Origin: NIOZ-UU13 sp048635425
Lineage (GTDB): Bacteria > Planctomycetota > Phycisphaerae > Sedimentisphaerales > Anaerobacaceae
Length of the DNA stretch: 8,351 nucleotides
Assembly: GCA_048635425.1 (NCBI GenBank)
Contig: JAIVYN010000173.1
Span: forward strand, 1 to 8,351
Direction of reading: 5' to 3'
Shown: one piece after another, positions 1 to 6,327 of the stretch
Layout: the number at the start of each line of letters is the position of its first letter
Position numbering within the stretch: the first letter of the stretch is position 1
Position numbers and translations under genes: made by a program
The notes under the pieces: model-generated
What the model saw: only the letters and a program-made list of their open reading frames with translations
What the model was told of the DNA's origin: nothing
Database searches by the model: none

Positions 1-257
1 GTTCCAATTACACCAAGCACCTTTCCATAAATATCGTAGCCAAGCAAAAGCGTTGGTTCCCATCCAACAAACCTACTTTCTCTTATAAATTTATCACCTT
101 CAACTATCCTTCTTGCAGTTGCAAAGAGCAATGCCCAGGCAAGGTCTGCAGTCGTTTCAGTGAGGACACCCGGGGTGTTGGTTACTTTTATACCCCTTTT
201 TTTTGCTTCGTTTATATCGATATTATCATAACCCACAGCATAGTTTGCTATTACCTT
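1..257 (-). pseudogene. D-2-hydroxyacid dehydrogenase, internal fragment joined to a NuoF start
   Basis: Read on the minus strand, this stretch encodes about 85 residues that match the middle of glyoxylate/D-2-hydroxyacid dehydrogenases. It contains the strand and loop NYAVGYDNIDI, the segment VTNTPGVLTETTADLAWALL with the family's TPG and TA-DLA signatures, the helix ATARRIVEGDKFIRES, and LLGYDIYGKVLGVIG leading into the NAD-binding glycine loop, which is cut by the window edge. Such enzymes reduce 2-keto acids with NAD(P)H. The roughly 70 residues that normally precede this segment are absent. Instead the frame continues upstream, without a stop, into a NuoF-like start. The stretch looks more AT-rich than the neighbouring nuoE. 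Family recognition is firm; whether a working enzyme exists is doubtful, and the join may be an assembly artefact. Confidence 0.75.
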
Positions 258-341
258 TGCCTTGCAGCTTTGCTGCCTGCTCAGGAGCTGCTGCTGGAGT
301 TTCTCTATGTCCTTCAGTGATGTTATTTTCTTATGGGACAT
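258..341 (-). pseudogene. nuoF: NuoF/HydB-like protein, first 28 codons only
   Basis: An ATG at 341 opens five bases after the nuoE stop and encodes MSHKKITSLKDIEKLQQQLL followed by SRQQSCKA. This resembles the start of NuoF/hydrogenase-beta type flavoproteins, which often begin with a 'SL-DLEKL' helix before their first domain. NuoF-type proteins carry FMN and a [4Fe-4S] cluster and oxidise NAD(P)H, and their gene normally follows nuoE directly, as here. None of the diagnostic NADH, FMN or cluster motifs appears, because the frame passes into a hydroxyacid dehydrogenase after about codon 28. The assignment rests on position after nuoE and on this short N-terminal resemblance, so it is an inference. 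It could be the true start of a chimeric gene, a deletion scar or an assembly join. Confidence 0.5.
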
Positions 342-346
342 TCTTT

Positions 347-826
347 CTAAGTGTACCTTTCGAGAATGCTTTTAATCTTTCTGGCGTTGAGGTGGCCGTA
401 GTAATCGTTGTTGACCATCATAACGGGTGCGAGGAAACAGGTTCCGAGGCAGGCGACTGTTTCAAAGGTGTATCGCATATCTTCGGTCGTCTCGTTCGGC
501 TCAATGCCCAGATTCTGCCTTATCGCCTTTATGATATTGGGGCCGCCCTTGACGTGACAGGCGGTTCCCCGGCAGCATCGCACCGTATGGCGACCGTGCG
601 GGACAAGGTGGAACTGCTCGTAAAATGTAGCGACGCCGTAAATCCGGCTGGCAGGAATACCGGTACGGTCACTGACGGTCATTAAAATGGGTTTTGGCAG
701 GTAGCCGTAGGCCTTTTGAACTTGCTGGAGGATGGGCACGAGGTCATTCGGGCCGGCATCCGGCATTGATGCCAAGATTCCGTCGAGCGGTTTAGTGTCC
801 AAAGAAGCCGTATTGCTGTTGCTCAT
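347..826 (-). CDS. nuoE: NuoE/HndA-like [2Fe-2S] subunit of an NAD(P)-linked oxidoreductase
   Basis: A 159-residue thioredoxin-fold [2Fe-2S] protein of the 24-kDa family found in complex I (NuoE) and in NAD(P)-dependent or bifurcating hydrogenases (HndA/HydC). The N-terminal helical part has LVPILQQVQKAYGYLP (about residues 29-44) and the classic IYGVATFYEQF. The cluster ligands are visible as C85-x4-C90 in CRGTACHVKGG and C126-x3-C130 in CLGTC. The ATG at 826 is preferred because GGGA lies 7 bases upstream; a TTG at 853 would add nine residues. A nuoF-like start follows after five bases, as expected for the operon. The subunit passes electrons between NuoF and its partner. Membrane complex I and soluble hydrogenase cannot be told apart, because the downstream genes are missing. 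Confidence 0.88.
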   Translation of the reverse strand: MSNSNTASLDTKPLDGILASMPDAGPNDLVPILQQVQKAYGYLPKPILMTVSDRTGIPASRIYGVATFYEQFHLVPHGRHTVRCCRGTACHVKGGPNIIKAIRQNLGIEPNETTEDMRYTFETVACLGTCFLAPVMMVNNDYYGHLNARKIKSILERYT

Positions 827-855
827 ATTTAATTCCCGTACGTCTTGAAGCAAAA

Positions 856-975
856 TTAAGACAAAATAACTTTTGATTCAGGATACGATTCCAATTCCTG
901 TTTCAGTGATTTTACTGTTATATTTTTTCCTTTCAAGAATTCTTTTTTTTCAAGACAAGTCAGGAACCCCTTCAT
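856..975 (-). CDS. possible small protein, 39 residues, overlapping the hemC stop
   Basis: An ATG at 975 overlaps the hemC TGA as ATGA, the arrangement typical of coupled translation, and the frame runs 39 codons to TAA at 856, close to the start of nuoE. The product begins MKGFLTCLEKKEFLKGKN, is lysine-rich, and shows no motif that I recognise. The coding strand contains a run of eight adenines and is much more AT-rich than hemC and nuoE. There is no clear Shine-Dalgarno site other than what hemC codons provide. It could be a real small protein, the remnant of a truncated gene, or a chance open frame in an AT-rich spacer. The stop-start overlap is the only positive argument. Confidence 0.25.
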   Translation of the reverse strand: MKGFLTCLEKKEFLKGKNITVKSLKQELESYPESKVILS

Positions 976-1919
976 CTTTTGATTTCGTCATTCCGGCTAT
1001 TTCTGATTTGTTCAAGAATTTCCTGCCCACCAGCGGCTAACAGTTCTTGTGCGAGTTCCCTGGCGCAAGATTTGGCCTCGCTGATGCAACCGGTTTTTGA
1101 GCGCTTGATATATTTCTTGCCTTCCACATCAGATATCATTGCATCAATATTTATGTTATCGCCTGAGATTTGAGCATACACTCCCAGAGGTATACTGCAT
1201 CCGCCGTGCATAGATGTAAGTATAGATCGTTCAGCTTCGACGGCAATCCGAGAATGTTTATCATCAAGTTGTGAGACAAGCTCGGCAAGCTCACCATCTG
1301 CGGTGCGAATCTGTACGGCCAATGCCCCCTGTGCCGGGGCGGGTAAAAACTCCTGGGGCGGCAGAATTGCAGAGATTTTATCGGCCAGACCAAGCCGGTT
1401 CAAACCTGCGCAAGCGACAACGGCTGCATCAATCTTCCCAGAGGCAACCTTTGAAAGCCTTGTTTCGACATTTCCCCGCAAAGGAACACATTTTAGGTCA
1501 TCTCTAAGCCGGCGCAACTGCGCAATGCGTCGGAGGCTCGATGTTCCCACGGTTGCCCCGGCCGGCAGAGCAGCAATAGAGGCTGCCCGAGATGATGCTA
1601 TCAACGCATCGGCAACAGATTCCCTTTTGGGTACCGCAGCAACTATCAGCCCTTTCGTGCAGGCCGTGGGCAGGTCCTTAAGACTGTGAACAGCAATGTC
1701 AGCCCTGCCGTCAAGAACCGCATTCTCAACTTCAGAAGTGAAAAAGCCTATGGAGCCGGATTTATAAAGAAAGTCTGCTTTGTCGCGGTCGCCTTTAGTC
1801 GATACTTTCACTATGGAAATTTCAATGCCGTCGCTGAGATTCTTTAGCAAGTCACGGACATGGTTGGATTGTACCAAAGCCAGCTTACTGGCGCGGCTTG
1901 CCATCTTGAGGGGTCTCAT
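972..1919 (-). CDS. hemC: hydroxymethylbilane synthase (porphobilinogen deaminase)
   Basis: HemC joins four porphobilinogen molecules into hydroxymethylbilane, in the trunk shared by siroheme, haem and cobamide synthesis. The 315-residue product has the usual family length. Visible signatures are MASRASKLALVQ at the start, IGFFTSEVENAV, the HSLKDLPT motif holding the catalytic aspartate, VGTSSLRR, LRGNVETRL, LPAPAQGALAVQ, and MHGGCSIPLGVYA with the cysteine (residue 241) that carries the dipyrromethane cofactor. The start at 1919 is chosen because GGAAGG (1931-1926) lies six bases upstream. An in-frame ATG at 1940 would add MNCGRLR and has no good ribosome site. The gene is divergent from ahbB, consistent with a common haem locus. 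No defects are seen. Confidence 0.96.
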   Translation of the reverse strand: MRPLKMASRASKLALVQSNHVRDLLKNLSDGIEISIVKVSTKGDRDKADFLYKSGSIGFFTSEVENAVLDGRADIAVHSLKDLPTACTKGLIVAAVPKRESVADALIASSRAASIAALPAGATVGTSSLRRIAQLRRLRDDLKCVPLRGNVETRLSKVASGKIDAAVVACAGLNRLGLADKISAILPPQEFLPAPAQGALAVQIRTADGELAELVSQLDDKHSRIAVEAERSILTSMHGGCSIPLGVYAQISGDNINIDAMISDVEGKKYIKRSKTGCISEAKSCARELAQELLAAGGQEILEQIRNSRNDEIKR

Positions 1920-2182
1920 TCTTAGCCTTCCACAATTCATTCTTTGACGTTTTTTAAGTTTTTACACCAAAACCGGAGCAGATTCAAGCATTTCCGAAAC
2001 TTCTGTCTATACAAAGGCCAAATCGGAGAATTGAGGGAGCTGTGAAAAACTAAGTGGCAATTGTAAGTCATATTCAGTATAATTCTATTCATCTTGGGTG
2101 GTTTTTCCGATGCCGGAAAGGTACGAAGGGTATATTATGACTCAATGTACCCAGTGAGTAAGTTATATCTGCCAAACAATCA
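1920..2182. promoter_or_regulatory. divergent intergenic region between hemC and ahbB
   Basis: Both haem genes must be transcribed outward from this 263-base spacer. On the plus strand a perfect TATAAT lies at 2078-2083, but no good -35 hexamer stands 16-18 bases upstream, so it is only a candidate -10 element. A small hairpin, TTTCCG (2104-2109) with CGGAAA (2114-2119) and an ATGC loop, lies between it and ahbB. On the minus strand there is no convincing promoter. I saw no recognisable operator (Fur, Rex or FNR type) and no riboswitch. The region's role is inferred from gene orientation. Confidence 0.35.
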
Positions 2183-2689
2183 ATGAAAAACTGTATATCC
2201 AGTATTGAGCAGAAGATTCTGGCTGTTCTTCAACAGGGATTGCCGAAAAGTCAAAGTCCATTTAACGATATGGCCCAACAGATAGGTATAGATACAGGGC
2301 AGTTGCTGGCAGTTTTGAAAGACTGGAAACGGCAGGGTAAACTTCGACGAATAGGAGCGATAGTGAATCATTTCAAAGTGGGCCTGGGCGCTGGAGCAAT
2401 GGTGGTCTGGCAGGTGGAGCCCGAACGAACCAGGGAAGTGGGCGAGGTATTTGCCGGGTTTAGGGAGGTTAGTCACGCCTATGAACGCCATGCCGATAAA
2501 AACTGGCCTTATAGCCTGTACACGATGGTCCACGGGAAAAGTGACGAAGATGTTCAGCGGACAGTTCGACAAATGAGCCAGGCATGCGGGATTTCAAACT
2601 ACCGAATACTGGTTACTGAAAAGGAGCTCAAAAAGGTGCCGCCGACATACATTACACAATCGGGTGCGCAAAATACTAAAGGTCTGTAA
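2183..2689 (+). CDS. ahbB: siroheme decarboxylase subunit, AhbB-like (Lrp/AsnC fold)
   Basis: AhbA and AhbB together convert siroheme to 12,18-didecarboxysiroheme, the first dedicated step of the alternative haem pathway. This 168-residue protein starts with a winged-helix AsnC-like part: IEQKILAVLQQGLP, SPFNDMAQQIGI, and the wing RQGKLRRIGAIVNHFKVG at about residues 50-67. A ferredoxin-like half follows, with VSHAYERHADKNWPYSLYTM, where the His-x-Tyr and WPY-LYTM pattern typical of AhbA/B is visible, and YRILVTEKELKKVPPTYI. The ELKK-Y ending favours AhbB over AhbA. Downstream genes hemX, hemA, ahbD and ahbC support the pathway, so a general transcription regulator is unlikely. No strong Shine-Dalgarno site precedes the ATG. 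The last few codons fall in a direct-repeat copy, so the tail may be extended. No AhbA partner is seen here. Confidence 0.87.
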   Translation: MKNCISSIEQKILAVLQQGLPKSQSPFNDMAQQIGIDTGQLLAVLKDWKRQGKLRRIGAIVNHFKVGLGAGAMVVWQVEPERTREVGEVFAGFREVSHAYERHADKNWPYSLYTMVHGKSDEDVQRTVRQMSQACGISNYRILVTEKELKKVPPTYITQSGAQNTKGL

Positions 2690-2809
2690 CATGATAAATG
2701 CGTGGTGGTTACTGGTAGTTATTCGGCGCCATCCCCAAGCTCGTCCCGATTTTTCGGGACTCGCTTGAGGCTGCCACCCATCAAATTAGATATTACAGAA
2801 TACTAAAGG
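2672..2809. repeat. 11-base direct repeat flanking the ahbB-hemX hairpin
   Basis: AATACTAAAGG occurs at 2672-2682, inside the last codons of ahbB, and again at 2799-2809, just before the hemX ribosome site. The similar stretches ATTACACAAT (2651-2660) and ATTACAGAAT (2793-2802) precede the two copies. The 116 bases between the copies hold the ahbB stop and a hairpin. The arrangement looks like a target duplication or a local duplication around an inserted palindromic element; that origin is inferred. Confidence 0.6.
2725..2778. repeat. extended imperfect hairpin between ahbB and hemX
   Basis: The centre is a perfect 7-base stem, GTCCCGA (2743-2749) with TCGGGAC (2754-2760), around a TTTT loop. 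Beyond a TC/TC internal mismatch, CAAGC (2736-2740) pairs with GCTTG (2763-2767). Farther out, 2725-2735 and 2768-2778 still pair with four mismatches. No run of T follows, so it is not a standard intrinsic terminator. It could be an attenuating or processing hairpin in the ahbB-hemX message or a dispersed palindromic repeat. Confidence 0.7.
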
Positions 2810-2821
2810 ACAAGGGTAAAG

Positions 2822-3706
2822 ATGTTAGGTCTGCCAATACCGGAAATAATCATATTTGCATTTGTGATAGCGCTATACCTGGCAGCAGCGATTGTAGGCA
2901 TTCTTCAGTTGCCGGCCGGCGGCGAGAAATATAAACGCTTCCTTTTGCCTCTCGTCTCGCTGGCGGTGACGCTGGAAGCCGTCATGCTTATATTTAGGGC
3001 CGTGGCGATAAAAGCGGTGCCACTGACAGGACTGTTTGAGTCGATGATTGTCCTTACTATTGTATTTGGCCTTATATACCTCTTTTTCAGTATTGCTATC
3101 CAGCAGGTATGGTTCGGTTCGGTAATGGTGTGGGTGATTTTCGGCTTGATCATCTTGGCTGCGATTGTTGCCGAATCGGCCTCGGAGGCCCACGCCGCAG
3201 CCGCTACTCCCTGGGCGATTGCCCACGCTATTGCAATGATTCTCGCCGGTGTAGCAACAATGCTCGCAACCGCCAGCGCCCTTCTCTACTTGCTCGGCAG
3301 ACGCAAGCTAAAGCAAAAAAAGGTCATGCAGGTGCTCGGCAAGGTGCCCAATTTCGAAAAGCTCGAACACATGAATCTGCTGGGGCTCAAGGCTTGTTTT
3401 GTCCTGCTGACATTTGGGCTGGTCAGTGGAATCATAATGGCTGCAGTAAACTCAGCGGCACTTGGAATACCTGCTCATGCCTGGCTGGCAGACTCCAAGA
3501 TCGTTCTTATTATAGTTGTTTGGACGCTATTAGGGATAATTCTGGCTTTGCGGCACTTTATTACACTAAAGGGCAAGAAGGTGGCGTACGCGACCTTGCT
3601 GGTCTTCTTTTTGATTGTATTTGCGATAGTTGGAACCACGCTTTTTTGTGGAACAAAGCACGATTTCGTCAAGGACAGCGGCCAGACGGTTGAAGCGATA
3701 AAGTAA
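2822..3706 (+). CDS. hemX: HemX/CcsA-like cytochrome c assembly family membrane protein
   Basis: A 294-residue integral membrane protein with about eight predicted helices (roughly residues 6-28, 39-60, 71-93, 97-118, 131-158, 186-208, 225-247 and 253-276). It resembles the CcsA/CcmC/HemX family in length, in TGLFESMIVLTIVFGLIYL, in His135 within the helix HAIAMILAGVATMLATASAL followed by LYLLGRRKLKQKK, and in WLADSKIVLIIVVW, which stands where the family often has a W-x-DPKE-like segment. Another membrane histidine is His245. Family members bind or move haem, and HemX homologues lie next to hemA and affect HemA amount in some bacteria. AAGGG five bases before the ATG supports the start. Whether it acts in cytochrome c maturation or only in haem control is open; no CcsB/ResB partner is visible. 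Confidence 0.82.
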   Translation: MLGLPIPEIIIFAFVIALYLAAAIVGILQLPAGGEKYKRFLLPLVSLAVTLEAVMLIFRAVAIKAVPLTGLFESMIVLTIVFGLIYLFFSIAIQQVWFGSVMVWVIFGLIILAAIVAESASEAHAAAATPWAIAHAIAMILAGVATMLATASALLYLLGRRKLKQKKVMQVLGKVPNFEKLEHMNLLGLKACFVLLTFGLVSGIIMAAVNSAALGIPAHAWLADSKIVLIIVVWTLLGIILALRHFITLKGKKVAYATLLVFFLIVFAIVGTTLFCGTKHDFVKDSGQTVEAIK

Positions 3707-3883
3707 GAGCTTATCCGAATAACCGGGTCGTTATGAGGCCGAGCGAAAAGTTCGAGGCCAAGGCGGCAGGCCAAAAATGCTCGGAAACGTGGTTTTCTCC
3801 ACGTTGAGAACGTTTTTGGCCGACAACGCAGGCATCGGGCTTTGCAGCCGGCCGCAATAGAGCGGGTTATTCGGATAGGCTCT
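3706..3883. repeat. 178-base near-complete palindrome with terminal inverted repeats (MITE-like)
   Basis: The ends are AGAGCTTATCCGAATAACC (3706-3724) and its inverted copy (3865-3883), with one mismatch in 19. The whole element folds back on itself. Arms of 87 and 85 bases surround a TTTTCT loop at 3793-3798. The inner stem is AACGTGG with CCACGTT, then GGCCAAAAA with TTTTTGGCC, and weaker complementarity continues outward to the ends. It begins at the last base of the hemX stop and finishes at the edge of the hemA ribosome site. No open frame fills it. It resembles a miniature inverted-repeat transposable element or a dispersed palindromic unit; it may also act as an attenuator or RNA-processing site between hemX and hemA. 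Confidence 0.8.
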
Positions 3884-3894
3884 AGGTGTGACAA

Positions 3895-5196
3895 ATGAAG
3901 ATTGTAGTTTTAGGACTCAACCACAAGACTGCTCCGGTGCAGATTCGTGAGAAACTGGCGTTTGACGCCGTGGAGACCACCAGGGCACTTTGCGAGCTGA
4001 AAAACAGGTTTCGCCAGGCGGAGTTTGTCCTGATATCGACGTGCAACCGTGTTGAGCTGTATTGTGCCGACAAACGTGCCGGGGGGGCTGATGCGGATGA
4101 CCTTACTAAGTTCATCTCGGAGTTTCATAATATTAAGCCGGAGAAGTTTGCTGAGTTCCTGTACTCCTACAGCGATGAGGATGCGGTCAGGCATCTGCTG
4201 ACGGTCGCATCGAGTCTGGACAGCATGGTGGTGGGCGAGGCACAGATAATCGGGCAGGTCAAGGAGGGCTACAAGCTGGCCTGTGCGGCCAAGAGCACGG
4301 GAAAGATTCTGAATCACCTGTTTCACTGTGCCTTCGCTACCAGCAAGAAGATATATACAACTACCTCAATCTCATCCGGGCGAGTCAGCATTGCCGGCGT
4401 TGCGGTCGAGCTGGCCAAGCAGCTCTTTGCCGATATCTCATCGGCGAAAGTGGTTGTTATCGGGGCCGGCGAGATGGGACAGTTGATCGTGCAGCACCTT
4501 CTTCAGGTTGGGGCCAGGAATATAACGGTCGTCAACAGGTCTTACGACCGCGGTCGCAGCGTGGCCGAGCAGTACGGCATCACGGTCCGGAAATGGGAAG
4601 AAGTGCAGAACCAGCTCATTAGTGCTAATATCGCGATAGCCTCGGCGGCGGTACAAGATTACCTTTTCAAAAAGGATGCTTTCAAAGAGATAATGGACAA
4701 CCGTCGGGAAAGTACGCTGCTGATTATCGATATTGCAGTACCGCGAAACTTCGAACCTTCAATAAATAAGCTGGATGGTGTGTACCTCTATAGTGTTGAC
4801 GACCTTTCCGAGGTAGTCGAGCAGAATCGCAAGGCTCGCGAGCGGGACATCGCCAGGGGCATGGAAATCGTCTTTGAAAATGTTGCAGATTTTATGGACT
4901 GGTTCAGCGCCAGGGATATAGGGCCTCTGATAGGTCAGATGAAGGAAAAATTTGCCCAAATCAGCAAAAACGAGATAGAGGGGTTCTTTGTCGGATCCAG
5001 GCAGGATGCCTCCTGCAAAGATGTTATGGAGGCAATGGTGAACCGCGTTGTTAATAAGCTGCTGCACTGCGTAATTAAGAATGTCAACACTATAGCTAAA
5101 GAGAATGGCGCTACTGAGGCTGCAAAGCTGGTTGACAGCATCGTACGGCAGGCTGAAAAGATATCGCCCGAGCCAGACAGTAAGGAGGATAAGTAG
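3895..5196 (+). CDS. hemA: glutamyl-tRNA reductase
   Basis: HemA reduces glutamyl-tRNA(Glu) with NADPH to glutamate-1-semialdehyde, the entry step of C5 tetrapyrrole synthesis. The 433-residue protein shows all key parts: GLNHKTAPV near the start, STCNRVELY with catalytic Cys50, His100 before the LLTVASSLDSMVVGEAQI segment, the NADPH loop VVVIGAGEMG (about 186-195), IDIAVPRNFEPSI, and the spinal helix leading to the C-terminal dimerisation domain. Length is typical. AGGTG at 3884-3888, six bases upstream, supports the ATG. That site abuts the right end of the 178-base palindrome. ahbD starts two bases after the stop. In many bacteria HemA is limited by haem-dependent degradation, and the adjacent hemX may be relevant; no such control is visible in the sequence itself. 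Confidence 0.97.
   Translation: MKIVVLGLNHKTAPVQIREKLAFDAVETTRALCELKNRFRQAEFVLISTCNRVELYCADKRAGGADADDLTKFISEFHNIKPEKFAEFLYSYSDEDAVRHLLTVASSLDSMVVGEAQIIGQVKEGYKLACAAKSTGKILNHLFHCAFATSKKIYTTTSISSGRVSIAGVAVELAKQLFADISSAKVVVIGAGEMGQLIVQHLLQVGARNITVVNRSYDRGRSVAEQYGITVRKWEEVQNQLISANIAIASAAVQDYLFKKDAFKEIMDNRRESTLLIIDIAVPRNFEPSINKLDGVYLYSVDDLSEVVEQNRKARERDIARGMEIVFENVADFMDWFSARDIGPLIGQMKEKFAQISKNEIEGFFVGSRQDASCKDVMEAMVNRVVNKLLHCVIKNVNTIAKENGATEAAKLVDSIVRQAEKISPEPDSKEDK
5182..5188 (+). promoter_or_regulatory. ribosome binding site deciding the ahbD GTG start
   Basis: AAGGAGG lies inside the last codons of hemA, ten bases before the GTG at 5199. It is the strongest Shine-Dalgarno match noted in the window. 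It supports a GTG start only two bases after the hemA stop and suggests coupled translation of hemA and ahbD. Confidence 0.7.
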
Positions 5197-5198
5197 TC

Positions 5199-6317
5199 GT
5201 GAAAGTAGCTTTAGGGTCAAATCAAATCCTGAGACTTTTATTTTGGGAAACTACGATAAAATGCAACTTGACCTGCGCGCATTGTAGGCGTTTGGAATCT
5301 GACGAATCGGCTTTTAAGGATTTAACAACCGCACAGGCGAAAGATTTGATAGCACAGTTGGCCGAATTAGGCAAAAAGCAGCCTATGATGCCGGTCCTGG
5401 TGTTTTCCGGGGGTGAGCCGCTCTGTCGTGATGACTTATTTGAGCTGGTTAGCCAGGCGAAAGCGGCGGGGATTACACCGGCCCTTGCAACCAATGGAAC
5501 ATTGGTAAATGCAACAGTGGCCAAACAAATACGTGATAGCGCAATCGTGAGGGTTGCAGTGAGCTTGGATGGTGCCACTGCCGAGGTTCATGACAAGCTG
5601 CGGCAGTTGGAAGGCTCCTTTGAAAAGGCACTTCAAGGTATCAAATGTCTTCGTGAGGAAGAAATACCTACTCAGATAAATATCACATTGACTAAGCACA
5701 ATGCCGGGCAATTAGAGGATATTTACGAGCTTGCCAAATCATTGGGTGCAGTAGCAGTGCACATATTCATGCTGGTTCCGGTTGGGTGCGGTCAGAAACT
5801 GGCTGAAACAGATATGCTCTTGCCTGAGCAATATGAACAAAAGATGCTTGAGATATGTAGATTGGATAGCCGTAGCGAGCTGCAAATGAAGGTAACTTGT
5901 GGCCCTCACTATGAACGTATTATCAGGCAGCAGGGCCTATATCAGGCCCGTAAAAAGACATCGCACGTTAGCGGTTCTGTCCCAGGCAGAAACGGGCACG
6001 GTGGTGCTTCGCGCGGATGTCTTGCAGGGCTTGGTGTGCTGTTCGTAGGTCATCAGGGAGACGTGTTCCCCTGCGGATATCTGCCAATAGAATGTGGTAA
6101 TGTTCTCAAACAAAAACTTGCAGAGATATGGTACAACAACGAAGACCTTGCGCGAATGCGTAACAGCAGCAGTCTCGAAGGCAAGTGTGGGGTGTGTGGC
6201 TACAGGGATGTGTGCGGTGGATGTCGCGCCAGAGCATACGCTGCGACGGGTAATTACATGGCAGAAGAGCCTTTTTGTGCATATATACCACCCGAAGTAG
6301 TGAGTGGTGAGCAGTGA
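5199..6317 (+). CDS. ahbD: radical SAM haem b synthase, AhbD-like
   Basis: AhbD carries out the last step of the siroheme route, oxidative decarboxylation of two propionates of Fe-coproporphyrin III to give haem b. The 372-residue protein has the radical SAM cluster motif C22-x3-C26-x2-C29, SGGEP at 70-74, TNGT at about 98-101 and VSLDGA at about 121-126. A C-terminal SPASM-type region holds C274, C292, and C330-x2-C333-x5-C339-x2-C342 with CGGCRARAYAATG, then C360 in EEPFCAY. The CGGCRARAYA ending with EEP-C-Y is characteristic of AhbD and distinguishes it from the AhbC two genes' distance downstream. The GTG start has a strong ribosome site inside hemA. The final residues VVSGEQ and the stop come from a heptamer repeat, so the tail is probably not functional. 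Confidence 0.87.
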   Translation: MKVALGSNQILRLLFWETTIKCNLTCAHCRRLESDESAFKDLTTAQAKDLIAQLAELGKKQPMMPVLVFSGGEPLCRDDLFELVSQAKAAGITPALATNGTLVNATVAKQIRDSAIVRVAVSLDGATAEVHDKLRQLEGSFEKALQGIKCLREEEIPTQINITLTKHNAGQLEDIYELAKSLGAVAVHIFMLVPVGCGQKLAETDMLLPEQYEQKMLEICRLDSRSELQMKVTCGPHYERIIRQQGLYQARKKTSHVSGSVPGRNGHGGASRGCLAGLGVLFVGHQGDVFPCGYLPIECGNVLKQKLAEIWYNNEDLARMRNSSSLEGKCGVCGYRDVCGGCRARAYAATGNYMAEEPFCAYIPPEVVSGEQ

Positions 6318-6327
6318 GTAGTGAGTA
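6300..6327 (+). repeat. four tandem GTGAGTA-type heptamers at the ahbD 3' end
   Basis: Units GTGAGTG, GTGAGCA, GTGAGTA and GTGAGTA follow without a gap. The ahbD TGA stop (6315-6317) lies in the third unit, so the array sets the C-terminus of the protein. Short tracts of this kind vary easily by slippage. Confidence 0.8.

Noticed and set aside
203..685. 160-codon plus-strand open frame across the nuoE/nuoF region
   Set aside because: It is antisense to nuoE, which has firm [2Fe-2S] motifs on the minus strand, and its product has no recognisable domain.
2183..2689. General Lrp/AsnC transcription regulator
   Set aside because: The WPY-LYTM and ELKK-Y features and the haem-pathway neighbours fit siroheme decarboxylase subunits better.
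2743..2760. Intrinsic terminator after ahbB
   Set aside because: The GTCCCGA/TCGGGAC stem is stable, but no T-run follows it and the outer parts pair as a longer palindrome.
3109..3693. 194-codon plus-strand open frame inside hemX
   Set aside because: It overlaps hemX in another frame and its product is rich in Arg/Cys/Gly without membrane helices; hemX has consistent family features.
4759..5220. 153-codon minus-strand open frame opposite the end of hemA
   Set aside because: It is antisense to well-supported hemA sequence and shows no motif.
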